A DNA stretch of 40,768 nucleotides, taken from Mixta sp. Marseille-Q2659. Its GTDB lineage: Bacteria; Pseudomonadota; Gammaproteobacteria; Enterobacterales; Enterobacteriaceae. Positions 1 through 6,786 of the stretch are shown here, piece after piece. The notes beneath the pieces are model-generated. The model searched no databases. It saw nothing but the letters and a program-made list of their open reading frames with translations, and was not told where the DNA came from. A program made the translations under genes and the position numbers. Every line of letters begins with the position of its first letter. Position 1 is the first letter of the stretch. Where the stretch lies: NCBI RefSeq assembly GCF_940807255.1, contig NZ_CALNWY010000032.1, forward strand, positions 1-40,768. The letters are read 5' to 3'.

Positions 1-1127
1 GGGGCTACTGGCTGTGCGCCGTTATTGCCAACGTTTCCTATCTGGTGATCGTTTTCTCGGCGCTGAGCTTTTTTACTGACTCGCCGGGCCACGTCGTGTT
101 CGGCGACGGCAATACCTGGCAGGCGATGCTTGGCGCTTCGCTGTTGCTGTGGCTGGTTCACTGGCTGGTGCTACGCGGCGTACAGACTGCTGCCAGCATT
201 AATATGCTCGCCACGTTAGGCAAACTGGTGCCGCTCGGCCTGTTTGTGGTGCTGGCGATTATTGCCTTTAATTTTGACCGCTTCCGCTTCGACTTTACCG
301 GCGTCGCGCTGGGCAAACCGGTCTGGGAGCAGGTGAAACAAACCATGCTGATTACGCTGTGGGTGTTTATCGGTGTTGAAGGCGCGGTGGTGGTTTCGGC
401 GCGCGCACGCAATAAGCGTGACGTCGGTAAAGCCACGCTGCTGGCGGTGCTGGCGGCGCTGACGGTTTATCTGCTGGTGACGCTGCTGTCGCTGGGGATT
501 GTGCCGCGCGCTGAGCTGGCGGAGATGCGCAATCCGTCAATGGCGGGCCTGATGACGCAGCTGATCGGCTCCTGGGGCAACGCGATTATCGCTGTCGGCC
601 TGGTGGTCTCGGTCTGCGGTGCCTATCTGAGCTGGACGATTATGGCGGCCGAAGTACCCTTTATCGCCGCGCAACAGGGCGCTTTTCCCCGTAGCCTGAG
701 CCGGCAAAATCGCCATAATGCGCCTTCCGCCTCGCTGTGGCTGACGAACGGCAGCGTGCAGGTGTGCCTGATTGTGATCTGGCTGACCAACTCTGATTAC
801 AATACGTTGCTGACTATCGCCTCGGAAATGGTGCTGGTGCCCTATTTCCTGGTGGGCGCCTACCTGCTGAAGCTGGTCTGGGGAAAAGGCGATGCGAAAA
901 TGACGGCGGTGGCGCTGGGCGCCTGCGCCTATGGCCTGTGGCTGCTCTACGCGTCGGGTCCGCTGCATCTGCTGCTGTCGGTCGTGTTGTATGCGCCGGG
1001 GATGCTGCTGTTTCTGTTCGCCCGCCGTGGCGGTCGGGCGTTTAGCGCGCTGAGCCTTGTCGAGCGCACCGCCATCGCCCTGCTGGTGATTGGTGCCTTC
1101 CCGGCAAGCTGGATGCTGATGAAGTAA
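1..1127 (+). CDS. arcD: Basic amino-acid/polyamine antiporter, APC superfamily (3' part)
   Basis: The reading frame is already open at base 3 and runs to TAA at 1125-1127, so about 374 residues are visible. The roughly 85 N-terminal residues expected from the ~460-residue E. coli YdgI/ArcD lie outside the window. The visible part is a chain of hydrophobic segments typical of an inner-membrane amino-acid antiporter. It keeps blocks I remember from YdgI, such as GYWLCAVIANVSYLVIVFSA near the start, FIGVEGAVVVSARARNKRDV, and SDYNTLLTIASEM. The family exchanges basic amino acids such as arginine and ornithine; the substrate here is inferred from the family. A GTG at 45 could be mistaken for a start, but the upstream codons continue the conserved protein. 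It converges with the gene at 1129-1548, leaving one base between the two stops. Confidence 0.9.
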   Translation, partial: GYWLCAVIANVSYLVIVFSALSFFTDSPGHVVFGDGNTWQAMLGASLLLWLVHWLVLRGVQTAASINMLATLGKLVPLGLFVVLAIIAFNFDRFRFDFTGVALGKPVWEQVKQTMLITLWVFIGVEGAVVVSARARNKRDVGKATLLAVLAALTVYLLVTLLSLGIVPRAELAEMRNPSMAGLMTQLIGSWGNAIIAVGLVVSVCGAYLSWTIMAAEVPFIAAQQGAFPRSLSRQNRHNAPSASLWLTNGSVQVCLIVIWLTNSDYNTLLTIASEMVLVPYFLVGAYLLKLVWGKGDAKMTAVALGACAYGLWLLYASGPLHLLLSVVLYAPGMLLFLFARRGGRAFSALSLVERTAIALLVIGAFPASWMLMK

Positions 1128-1128
1128 C

Positions 1129-1548
1129 TTAGTGTGGAGCGGTTGGGAACTGAATGGTCAGCCGCTCTTCCTGTTGCGACAGCGACAGCGGCTTGCGATA
1201 TTCACGATGAATCGCATCAAGCTGTTCGCTGGAAAGCGGATACGGCAATAAAATATCAAACTGCGCGATGTGCTGCTGCTCGGCTAACGTAATCAGTCGG
1301 GCAATATTAATTTCATCGCTTACCTGGGTAGAAATGATTTGTAGCGCTAATTCTTTCAGCCGCTCTGAAGGGGGCCGCTGCGAATCCGCCGGATTGCGCG
1401 TCACCATACCAAAGATAGGCATTACGCCATAAATCGCATCGACAAAGCTCCAGCGCTTTTTACAGGATGCAGCAAGAAAATCGGTATAATTGAAGCAGAT
1501 ACGATCATTTATGACCGCTGACGCCAGCTGTTTATCTGACACCCTCAC
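1129..1548 (-). CDS. Hypothetical protein, about 139 aa
   Basis: I do not recognise this protein. It is soluble-looking, without a signal peptide or membrane segment, and has a Cys-containing N-terminal third (ICFNYTDFLAASCKKRW), then a leucine/isoleucine-rich helical region and a polar tail. Translation is probably real: an AGGAGG motif lies just upstream, on the minus strand. The start is GTG at 1548, but that leaves only about 3 bases after the Shine-Dalgarno. A second GTG six bases further in (1542) gives about 9 bases and may be the true start. It lies between arcD and rstA, divergent from rstA, where E. coli carries folM and ydgC; it resembles neither. Base composition is like its neighbours. 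Function unknown. Confidence 0.6.
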   Translation of the reverse strand: MRVSDKQLASAVINDRICFNYTDFLAASCKKRWSFVDAIYGVMPIFGMVTRNPADSQRPPSERLKELALQIISTQVSDEINIARLITLAEQQHIAQFDILLPYPLSSEQLDAIHREYRKPLSLSQQEERLTIQFPTAPH

Positions 1549-1601
1549 TCTCCTCCTGGCCAGAAAAAAAGGGTTACAACCTGCGTTAACAACCCTGCAG
1601 A

Positions 1602-1607
1602 TATAAT
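1602..1607 (+). promoter_or_regulatory. Candidate -10 element of the rstAB promoter
   Basis: A perfect TATAAT lies at 1602-1607, 112 bases before the rstA ATG. No good -35 hexamer is present 17 bases upstream, which fits an activator-dependent promoter. Two GTTA half-sites (about 1573 and 1585) sit about 12 bases upstream of the -10, where PhoP boxes are usually placed. Their 12-base period is one more than the 11-base period of a PhoP box, so PhoP control, known for E. coli rstA, is only suggested. Confidence 0.4.
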
Positions 1608-1719
1608 GGCATAGTTTGACACTCTTGTACTATACATCTTGCAGCATTTAACCGTCGTTGATGGTCGTTATTATCTGAAAAGGTTATGCTGCGGTAATGT
1701 GCAGCCTGAATTCCGCATC

Positions 1720-2445
1720 ATGAATAAAATAGTTTTTGTCGAAGACGATCCAGAGGTCGGCGGGCTGATCGCCGCCTGGCTTAGCCGCCACGGACTGGAG
1801 GTGATTGTTGAACCCCGGGGGGATCGGGCGGAAGAGGTTATTGCCCGTGAACAGCCCGATCTGGTAATGCTTGATATTATGCTGCCGGGCAAGGATGGCA
1901 TGACGCTCTGCCGCGATCTGCGCGCGGGTTGGCCCGGTCCCATCGTATTGCTGACCTCGCTGGACAGCGATATGAACCATATTCTGGCGCTGGAGATGGG
2001 CGCCAATGACTATATTCTGAAAACCACGCCGCCAGCGGTTTTGCTGGCACGTCTGCGGCTGCATTTACGCCAGGCCAGCGTGGCGACGCACGATGAAATT
2101 GCGCCGGTGGTCAGCAGTCAAAAAGCGCTGCGCTTTGGCGCGCTGACCATCGATCCGCTTAATCGACAGGTTACGCTGGGCAACGAAATCATTGCGCTTT
2201 CCACCGCCGATTACGATTTGCTCTGGGAGCTGGCAACGCATGCCGGCCAGATCCTGAACCGCGACGCGTTGTTGAAAACCCTGCGCGGCGTGAGTTATGA
2301 CGGCATGGATCGCAGTATCGACGTGGCGATCTCCCGCCTGCGGAAAAAGCTGCACGACAGCGCCACCGAGCCTTACCGGATTAAAACCATCCGTAACAAA
2401 GGCTATCTGTTTGCGCCGCACGCCTGGGATACCCATGCGCCATGA
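1720..2445 (+). CDS. rstA: Two-component response regulator RstA
   Basis: OmpR/PhoB-type DNA-binding response regulator of 241 residues, partner of the sensor kinase RstB. The receiver domain fills residues 1-120, with the acidic pocket in VEDD near residue 8, the phospho-acceptor aspartate in LVMLDIMLPG and the conserved lysine in YILKTTPPA. A winged-helix domain follows, with STADYDLLWELATHAGQ and VDVAISRLRKKL, ending NKGYLFAPHAW as in E. coli RstA. The ATG at 1720 was chosen because MNKIVFVEDD matches the family N-terminus; an in-frame ATG at 1639 would add 27 residues with no counterpart. The stop overlaps the rstB start (ATGA), indicating translational coupling. A probable RstA target site lies upstream of asr in this window. 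Confidence 0.97.
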   Translation: MNKIVFVEDDPEVGGLIAAWLSRHGLEVIVEPRGDRAEEVIAREQPDLVMLDIMLPGKDGMTLCRDLRAGWPGPIVLLTSLDSDMNHILALEMGANDYILKTTPPAVLLARLRLHLRQASVATHDEIAPVVSSQKALRFGALTIDPLNRQVTLGNEIIALSTADYDLLWELATHAGQILNRDALLKTLRGVSYDGMDRSIDVAISRLRKKLHDSATEPYRIKTIRNKGYLFAPHAWDTHAP

Positions 2446-3746
2446 GAAAACTTTTCATTCAGTTCTATCTGCTGCTGTTTGTCTGCTTTCTGGTAATGAC
2501 CATGCTGGTCGGTCTGGTCTACAAATTTACCGCCGAGCGCGCCGGACGGCAGTCGATGGACGATCTGATGAAAAGCTCGCTCTATCTGATGCGCAGCGAG
2601 CTACGGGAAATTCCGCCGCGCGACTGGAATAAAACCATCAATAACCTCGACCTCAATCTCTCTTTTAAGCTGCATATCGAGCCGATGAGCAAATATCAAC
2701 TCGATCCGATCAGCATGCGCCGTCTGCGTGCCGGCGAGATTGTGGCGCTGGATGATGAATACACCTTTTTACAGCACATTCCGCGCAGCCATTATGTGCT
2801 GGCGGTTGGCCCAATCCCCTACCTCTTTTTCCTGCATGAAATGCGGCTGCTGGATATCGCGCTGCTGGCCTTTATCGGCATGTCGCTGGCGCTGCCGGTG
2901 TTTATCTGGATGCGTCCCTACTGGAAAGATATGTTGAAGCTGGAGTCGGCGGCGCAGCGCTTCGGCAAAGGGCATCTGGACGAGCGCATCCATTTTGATA
3001 ATGCCTCCAGTCTGGTGCGGCTGGGCGTTGCCTTTAACCAGATGGCGGACAACATCAATACGCTGGTCGCCAGCAAAAAACAGCTGATTGACAATATTGC
3101 TCATGAGCTGCGCACGCCGCTGGTGCGGCTGCGCTACCGGCTGGAGATGAGCGATAACCTCAGCGCGGCGGAATCGGCGGCGCTGAATCGCGACATCGGC
3201 CAGCTGGAATCGCTGATTGAGGAACTGCTCACCTACGCCCGCCTCGATCGTCCGCAGGTCGAACTGTTTTTGCAGCCGGTCGATCTCGCTCACTGGCTTA
3301 GCGAACGCATTGCCGATATTAGCTCGGTGCATCCCGAATATGACATCGCGCTGGATCTGCCGCAGCGCGATAATTTCGGCGTCTCCGATACGCGACTGAT
3401 GGAACGTGTGCTGGACAACCTGGTTAACAATGCGCTGCGCTATGCGCAACGTCGGCTGCGCGTTGGCCTGTGGTTTGATGGCGGCCTCGCCTGCCTGCAG
3501 GTGGAAGATGATGGCCCCGGCATTCCGGCAGAGGAGCGGCTGCGCGTTCTGGAACCTTTTGTGCGTCTCGATCCCAGTCGCGATCGCGCTACCGGCGGCT
3601 GCGGCCTCGGCCTGGCGATTGTTCAGTCGGTGGCGCTGGCGCTGGGCGGCCATGTGGTCATCGACAGCAGCCCGCTGGGCGGCGCCAGCGTTCGCTTTTG
3701 CTGGCCGGTTGATTTACCCTTGCGGGAGACGGCAATCCGCCCCTAA
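2442..3746 (+). CDS. rstB: Sensor histidine kinase RstB
   Basis: Inner-membrane sensor kinase of 434 residues that phosphorylates RstA. A first membrane helix spans about residues 5-26, a periplasmic sensor region extends to about 133, and a second helix spans about 136-156. A HAMP linker follows, then the dimerisation domain with HELRTP, its histidine at residue 221. The ATP-binding domain has the N box (ERVLDNLVNNALRYA), the G1 box (VEDDGPGIP) and the G2 box (GGCGLGLAIV). Size and sequence match E. coli RstB (433 aa) closely. It overlaps rstA by four bases. An M32 carboxypeptidase starts 18 bases after its stop on the same strand and may be co-transcribed. Confidence 0.97.
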   Translation: MRKLFIQFYLLLFVCFLVMTMLVGLVYKFTAERAGRQSMDDLMKSSLYLMRSELREIPPRDWNKTINNLDLNLSFKLHIEPMSKYQLDPISMRRLRAGEIVALDDEYTFLQHIPRSHYVLAVGPIPYLFFLHEMRLLDIALLAFIGMSLALPVFIWMRPYWKDMLKLESAAQRFGKGHLDERIHFDNASSLVRLGVAFNQMADNINTLVASKKQLIDNIAHELRTPLVRLRYRLEMSDNLSAAESAALNRDIGQLESLIEELLTYARLDRPQVELFLQPVDLAHWLSERIADISSVHPEYDIALDLPQRDNFGVSDTRLMERVLDNLVNNALRYAQRRLRVGLWFDGGLACLQVEDDGPGIPAEERLRVLEPFVRLDPSRDRATGGCGLGLAIVQSVALALGGHVVIDSSPLGGASVRFCWPVDLPLRETAIRP

Positions 3747-3764
3747 CGTAGCAAGGAGATCTGC

Positions 3765-5249
3765 GTGACATCTGCTTATCAACAACTGACGCAAACCTTT
3801 CAGCGCCTGTCGCGCTTTGGGCACCTTTCCGCCATAGCGGGCTGGGATATGCAAACCATGATGCCGCCCGCTGGCAGCCAGGCGCGCGGCGAAGCGCTGG
3901 CGGAACTGAGCGTATTGCAGCATCAAATCCTGACCGACAGCCGAATGAAAAGCTGGCTGGACGCCGCGCAGCAGGAATCCCTGAATGATGTGGAACAGGC
4001 TAACCTGCTGGAAATGCGACGCGCCTGGCAGCAAGCAGCGCTGCTGCCCGCCTCGCTGGTGGAAGCTAAATCGATCGCCGGTTCGCGTTGTGAACACGCC
4101 TGGCGCCAGCAGCGTCCGGCCAATGACTGGCAGGGTTTTGCCGTTAATTTAAAAGAAGTGGTGCGCCTCAGCCGCGAAGAGGCGGAGATCCGTGCGCAGG
4201 CCGCGGGCTGTTCGCGCTATGACGCGCTGCTCGATCTCTATGAGCCGGGCATGACCAGCGCACAGCTCGATACCACCTTCGGCGATCTGAAGCAGTGGCT
4301 GCCAGATTTGCTGGCGCGCGTGGTGGAAAAACAGGCCGCCGAGCCGGTTGATGCGCCGGTCGGCCCTTTCCCGGTGGAGGCGCAGCGCCAGCTGGGATTA
4401 CAGCTGATGAAACTGCTCGGCTTCGATTTTAATGCCGGACGCCTCGACGTCAGCGCGCACCCGTTCTGCGGCGGCGTGCCGGAAGATGTGCGCATTACCA
4501 CGCGCTATAACGAAAACGAGTTTGTCAGCGCGATGATGGGCGTGATCCATGAGACCGGCCATGCGCGCTATGAGCAGAACCTGCCGAAAAGCTGGCCGGG
4601 GCAGCCGGTAGCGCTGGCGCGTTCTACTGCCATCCATGAGTCGCAAAGCCTGTTCTTTGAAATGCAGCTGGCGCGCAGCGCGCCGTTCCTGCAGCATATT
4701 TTGCCGCTGGTCGTCGCCCAGATGGGCGATCAACCTGCGCTGACGCCGACCAATTTTGTGCGCCTGAACCAGCGCGTGAAACGCGGCTTTATTCGCGTGG
4801 ATGCCGATGAAGTCAGCTATCCACTGCACGTGATCCTGCGCTATGAAATTGAACAAGCGCTGATCGCGGGCGAAATTGAAGTCGAGGATATTCCGGCGCT
4901 GTGGCATGAGAAAATGCAGCGTTACCTCGGTCTGGATACGCAGGGCAACTATCGTGACGGTTGTATGCAGGATATTCACTGGACCGATGGCGCGTTCGGC
5001 TACTTCCCGACCTACACGCTGGGGGCTATGTATGCCGCACAGCTTTTCCAGGCGCTAAAGCGCGCGCTGCCGCAACTGGAGAGTCAGATTGCGGAGGGGC
5101 AACTCCAGCCGATCTTCGACTGGCTGTCACAGAATATCTGGCAGCACGGCAGCCGTTTCCCGACGGCGCAACTGATCGCACAGGCGAGCGGCGAAGATCT
5201 CAACCCGCAACATTTCCGTCGCCACCTCGAACAGCGTTATCTGGGCTAA
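3765..5249 (+). CDS. Metallocarboxypeptidase, family M32 (thermostable carboxypeptidase 1 type)
   Basis: Zinc-dependent carboxypeptidase of 494 residues, the normal length for family M32, which removes C-terminal residues from peptides in the cytoplasm. The zinc motif HETGH is at residues 262-266 with E263 as the expected catalytic base. The second family motif, HES in ARSTAIHESQSLFFE, is at 291-293. There is no signal peptide. The start is GTG at 3765, preceded by AAGGAG at the proper distance. It begins 18 bases downstream of rstB with no terminator between, so it may belong to the rstAB transcript. E. coli K-12 has tus at this place and, as far as I recall, no M32 enzyme. A strong hairpin follows the stop. 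Confidence 0.93.
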   Translation: MTSAYQQLTQTFQRLSRFGHLSAIAGWDMQTMMPPAGSQARGEALAELSVLQHQILTDSRMKSWLDAAQQESLNDVEQANLLEMRRAWQQAALLPASLVEAKSIAGSRCEHAWRQQRPANDWQGFAVNLKEVVRLSREEAEIRAQAAGCSRYDALLDLYEPGMTSAQLDTTFGDLKQWLPDLLARVVEKQAAEPVDAPVGPFPVEAQRQLGLQLMKLLGFDFNAGRLDVSAHPFCGGVPEDVRITTRYNENEFVSAMMGVIHETGHARYEQNLPKSWPGQPVALARSTAIHESQSLFFEMQLARSAPFLQHILPLVVAQMGDQPALTPTNFVRLNQRVKRGFIRVDADEVSYPLHVILRYEIEQALIAGEIEVEDIPALWHEKMQRYLGLDTQGNYRDGCMQDIHWTDGAFGYFPTYTLGAMYAAQLFQALKRALPQLESQIAEGQLQPIFDWLSQNIWQHGSRFPTAQLIAQASGEDLNPQHFRRHLEQRYLG

Positions 5250-5258
5250 CCGCCAATG

Positions 5259-5286
5259 AGGGCTCGCTTTCCGGCGGGCCCTTGTT
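5259..5286 (+). terminator. Probable intrinsic terminator after the M32 carboxypeptidase
   Basis: Nine base pairs form between 5259-5267 and 5274-5282 (one G-U pair) with a six-base loop, followed by a T-containing tail (TTGTTATGT). It separates the rst-carboxypeptidase unit from asr. Confidence 0.6.
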
Positions 5287-5289
5287 ATG

Positions 5290-5303
5290 TACATTCGGTT
5301 ACA
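5290..5303 (+). promoter_or_regulatory. RstA box-like operator upstream of asr
   Basis: TACATTCGGTTACA matches the published E. coli RstA box TACATNTNGTTACA at every defined position except one (C for T at position 7). It lies about 43 bases upstream of a TATAGT (5346-5351) that can serve as the asr -10. asr is a known RstA target in E. coli, and rstAB lies about 2 kb upstream here. Confidence 0.72.
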
Positions 5304-5345
5304 CGCCGATACCAATCACTCACGGAAAGCCCGCGCGCATTTCCC

Positions 5346-5351
5346 TATAGT
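5346..5351 (+). promoter_or_regulatory. Candidate asr promoter -10
   Basis: TATAGT lies 54 bases before the asr ATG. There is no convincing -35 hexamer (CACGGA at the expected place), as expected for a promoter driven by response regulators binding further upstream. Confidence 0.45.
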
Positions 5352-5404
5352 CTCTTCACCGGCCCCGCAGTGGGCTAATAGATGAAGAAATAGAGGGTTT
5401 TGCA

Positions 5405-5683
5405 ATGAAAAAATTATTTGCTCTGGTTGTAGCCGCTGCTATGGGTCTCTCTTCCGTGGCTTTCGCAGCGGATAACGCCGCCGCGCCAGCTGCTGCAACC
5501 GCGACCACTGCTGCTCCGGCGAAAACCGGTCACAAAGTAGTTCATCACAAACATAAAAAAGCCGCAGCGCAGAAAGCGCAGGCCGCGAAAAAGCACCACA
5601 AAAAAGCGGTTAAGCCAGTAGCCCAGAAAGCGCAGGCTGCGAAAAAACATCACAAAAAAGCCGCTAAGCCGGTAGCAAAATAA
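5405..5683 (+). CDS. asr: Acid-shock protein Asr
   Basis: Precursor of 92 residues. A signal peptide ([21 protein letters not shown], cut before ADNAA) leads to an Ala-rich segment, then a very basic tail of His/Lys/Ala repeats. A unit of the type [17 protein letters not shown] occurs twice. This is the layout of E. coli Asr, a periplasmic basic protein induced by external acid and thought to protect or buffer the periplasm. The start follows an AGAGGG ribosome site. An RstA-like box lies upstream and a strong terminator downstream, so it is probably a single-gene transcript under RstA control, with ydgU and ydgD behind it. The low-complexity tail makes length variation by repeat slippage likely. 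Confidence 0.93.
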   Translation: MKKLFALVVAAAMGLSSVAFAADNAAAPAAATATTAAPAKTGHKVVHHKHKKAAAQKAQAAKKHHKKAVKPVAQKAQAAKKHHKKAAKPVAK

Positions 5684-5716
5684 TCGCAGGAGCGCGCTCC
5701 TCACTCATCGCTAACA

Positions 5717-5742
5717 AACACCCGGTTCGCCGGGTGTTTTTT
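5717..5742 (+). terminator. Intrinsic terminator after asr
   Basis: A perfect nine-base stem (5717-5725 with 5730-5738) closes a TTCG tetraloop and runs into six Ts. This is the clearest rho-independent terminator in the asr region. Confidence 0.9.
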
Positions 5743-5757
5743 CCTGGAGTAGCAGAA

Positions 5758-5838
5758 ATGGTACGTCGCTATCGTTTCGAAATTATTCTCGTCATCATGA
5801 TCCTCTGCGGCGCCATTGCGGCCTGTTTTTACGTTTGA
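5758..5838 (+). CDS. ydgU: Small membrane protein YdgU
   Basis: An ORF of 26 codons encodes MVRRYRFEIILVIMILCGAI followed by AACFYV. It has a basic, aromatic N-terminus and then one hydrophobic helix, as in E. coli YdgU (about 27 aa, downstream of asr). Position between asr and ydgD, length and sequence all agree with that assignment. A GGAGT lies about 9 bases before the ATG. It sits behind the asr terminator, so it is expressed by read-through or its own promoter. Function unknown; predicted inner-membrane single-pass peptide. Confidence 0.8.
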   Translation: MVRRYRFEIILVIMILCGAIAACFYV

Positions 5839-5958
5839 TGTCCGTAGCGTACTGATATTCTGGATTAAACTCCCTTTTTTGCTGCTCACCGACTATAGTT
5901 ACGCATGACGCGTGTTCACCCTTAAATTCTTATAATTCTCCCCTTTTCTGAGAGAGAT

Positions 5959-6771
5959 ATGCGCATAACGGCTGTGTTAGTAGTGGGTTTACTCTGTTTT
6001 CCCTTTTTTTCACATGCAGATGATGATGACGGCCCCGGACCTGAAGAGTTAAAAACGCTGTTCTTTGGCCATGACGATCGGAAACCTGTCGATCGCGCCG
6101 CCAGCGTGCCCTGGGAAGCGATCGGCCAGCTGGAAACCGAAAGCGGCAATTTATGCAGCGCAACGCTGATCTCAACGCATCTGGCTCTCACGGCCGGACA
6201 CTGTCTGGTGACGCCGCCGGGCCGTCTGGATAAGCCGGTTGCGCTGCGTTTTATCGCGGACAATAACGGCCACTGGCGCTACGAAATTCATGATATTGAA
6301 GGACGCGTCGATGCTAGCCTGGGTAAAAAGCTTAAGGCGGACGGTGATGGCTGGATCGTTCCGGCGGCGGCGGCACCTTACGATTACGGTCTGATTGTGC
6401 TGCGTAATCCGCCGTCAGGCATTGCGCCGATACCGCTGTTTAGCGGCTCGCGCAGCGACTTAACCGCCGCGCTGAAAGCGGCTGGACGCAAAGTGACACA
6501 GGCGGGTTACCCGGAAGATCATCTGGACGGGCTTTGGTCTCATCGCGATTGCCTGGTGACCGGCTGGGCGCAGCGTTCCGTGCTGTCGCATCAGTGCGAT
6601 ACGCTGCCCGGCGACAGCGGCTCGCCGTTACTGTTGCAAACCGACAACGGCTGGCAGCTGATTGCGGTACAAAGCGCGGCGCCCGCCGCCGCAGATCGCT
6701 GGCGCGCCGATAACCGGGCGATTGCGGTGACCGCTTTTCGTGACGATCTGGAAGAACTGGCCGCCGAATAA
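5959..6771 (+). CDS. ydgD: Periplasmic trypsin-like serine protease YdgD
   Basis: S1-family protease of 270 residues. A signal peptide of about 20 residues ([20 protein letters not shown]) is followed by an acidic stretch. The catalytic triad can be read directly: H81 in LTAGHC, D142 in YDYGLI, and S220 in LPGDSGSP. Paired cysteines near the active site (C66/C82 and C198/C213) fit a disulfide-stabilised periplasmic enzyme. E. coli has ydgD at the same place after asr and ydgU; its substrate is unknown. It converges with hrpA. A nine-base inverted repeat (6759-6782, loop GAATAA) overlaps its stop codon and may end transcription, though it lacks a T tract. Confidence 0.9.
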   Translation: MRITAVLVVGLLCFPFFSHADDDDGPGPEELKTLFFGHDDRKPVDRAASVPWEAIGQLETESGNLCSATLISTHLALTAGHCLVTPPGRLDKPVALRFIADNNGHWRYEIHDIEGRVDASLGKKLKADGDGWIVPAAAAPYDYGLIVLRNPPSGIAPIPLFSGSRSDLTAALKAAGRKVTQAGYPEDHLDGLWSHRDCLVTGWAQRSVLSHQCDTLPGDSGSPLLLQTDNGWQLIAVQSAAPAAADRWRADNRAIAVTAFRDDLEELAAE

Positions 6772-6786
6772 GGCGGCCAGTCCTGA

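Noticed and set aside
1572-1589. PhoP box upstream of rstA
   Set aside because: The two GTTA half-sites are 12 bases apart instead of 11 and match the consensus only partly. Mentioned with the -10 element but not called as an operator.
2769-3653. 294-codon minus-strand open frame inside rstB
   Set aside because: It is the antisense of a clearly conserved histidine kinase in GC-rich DNA. The same holds for long antisense frames in hrpA, tyrR and ycjX.
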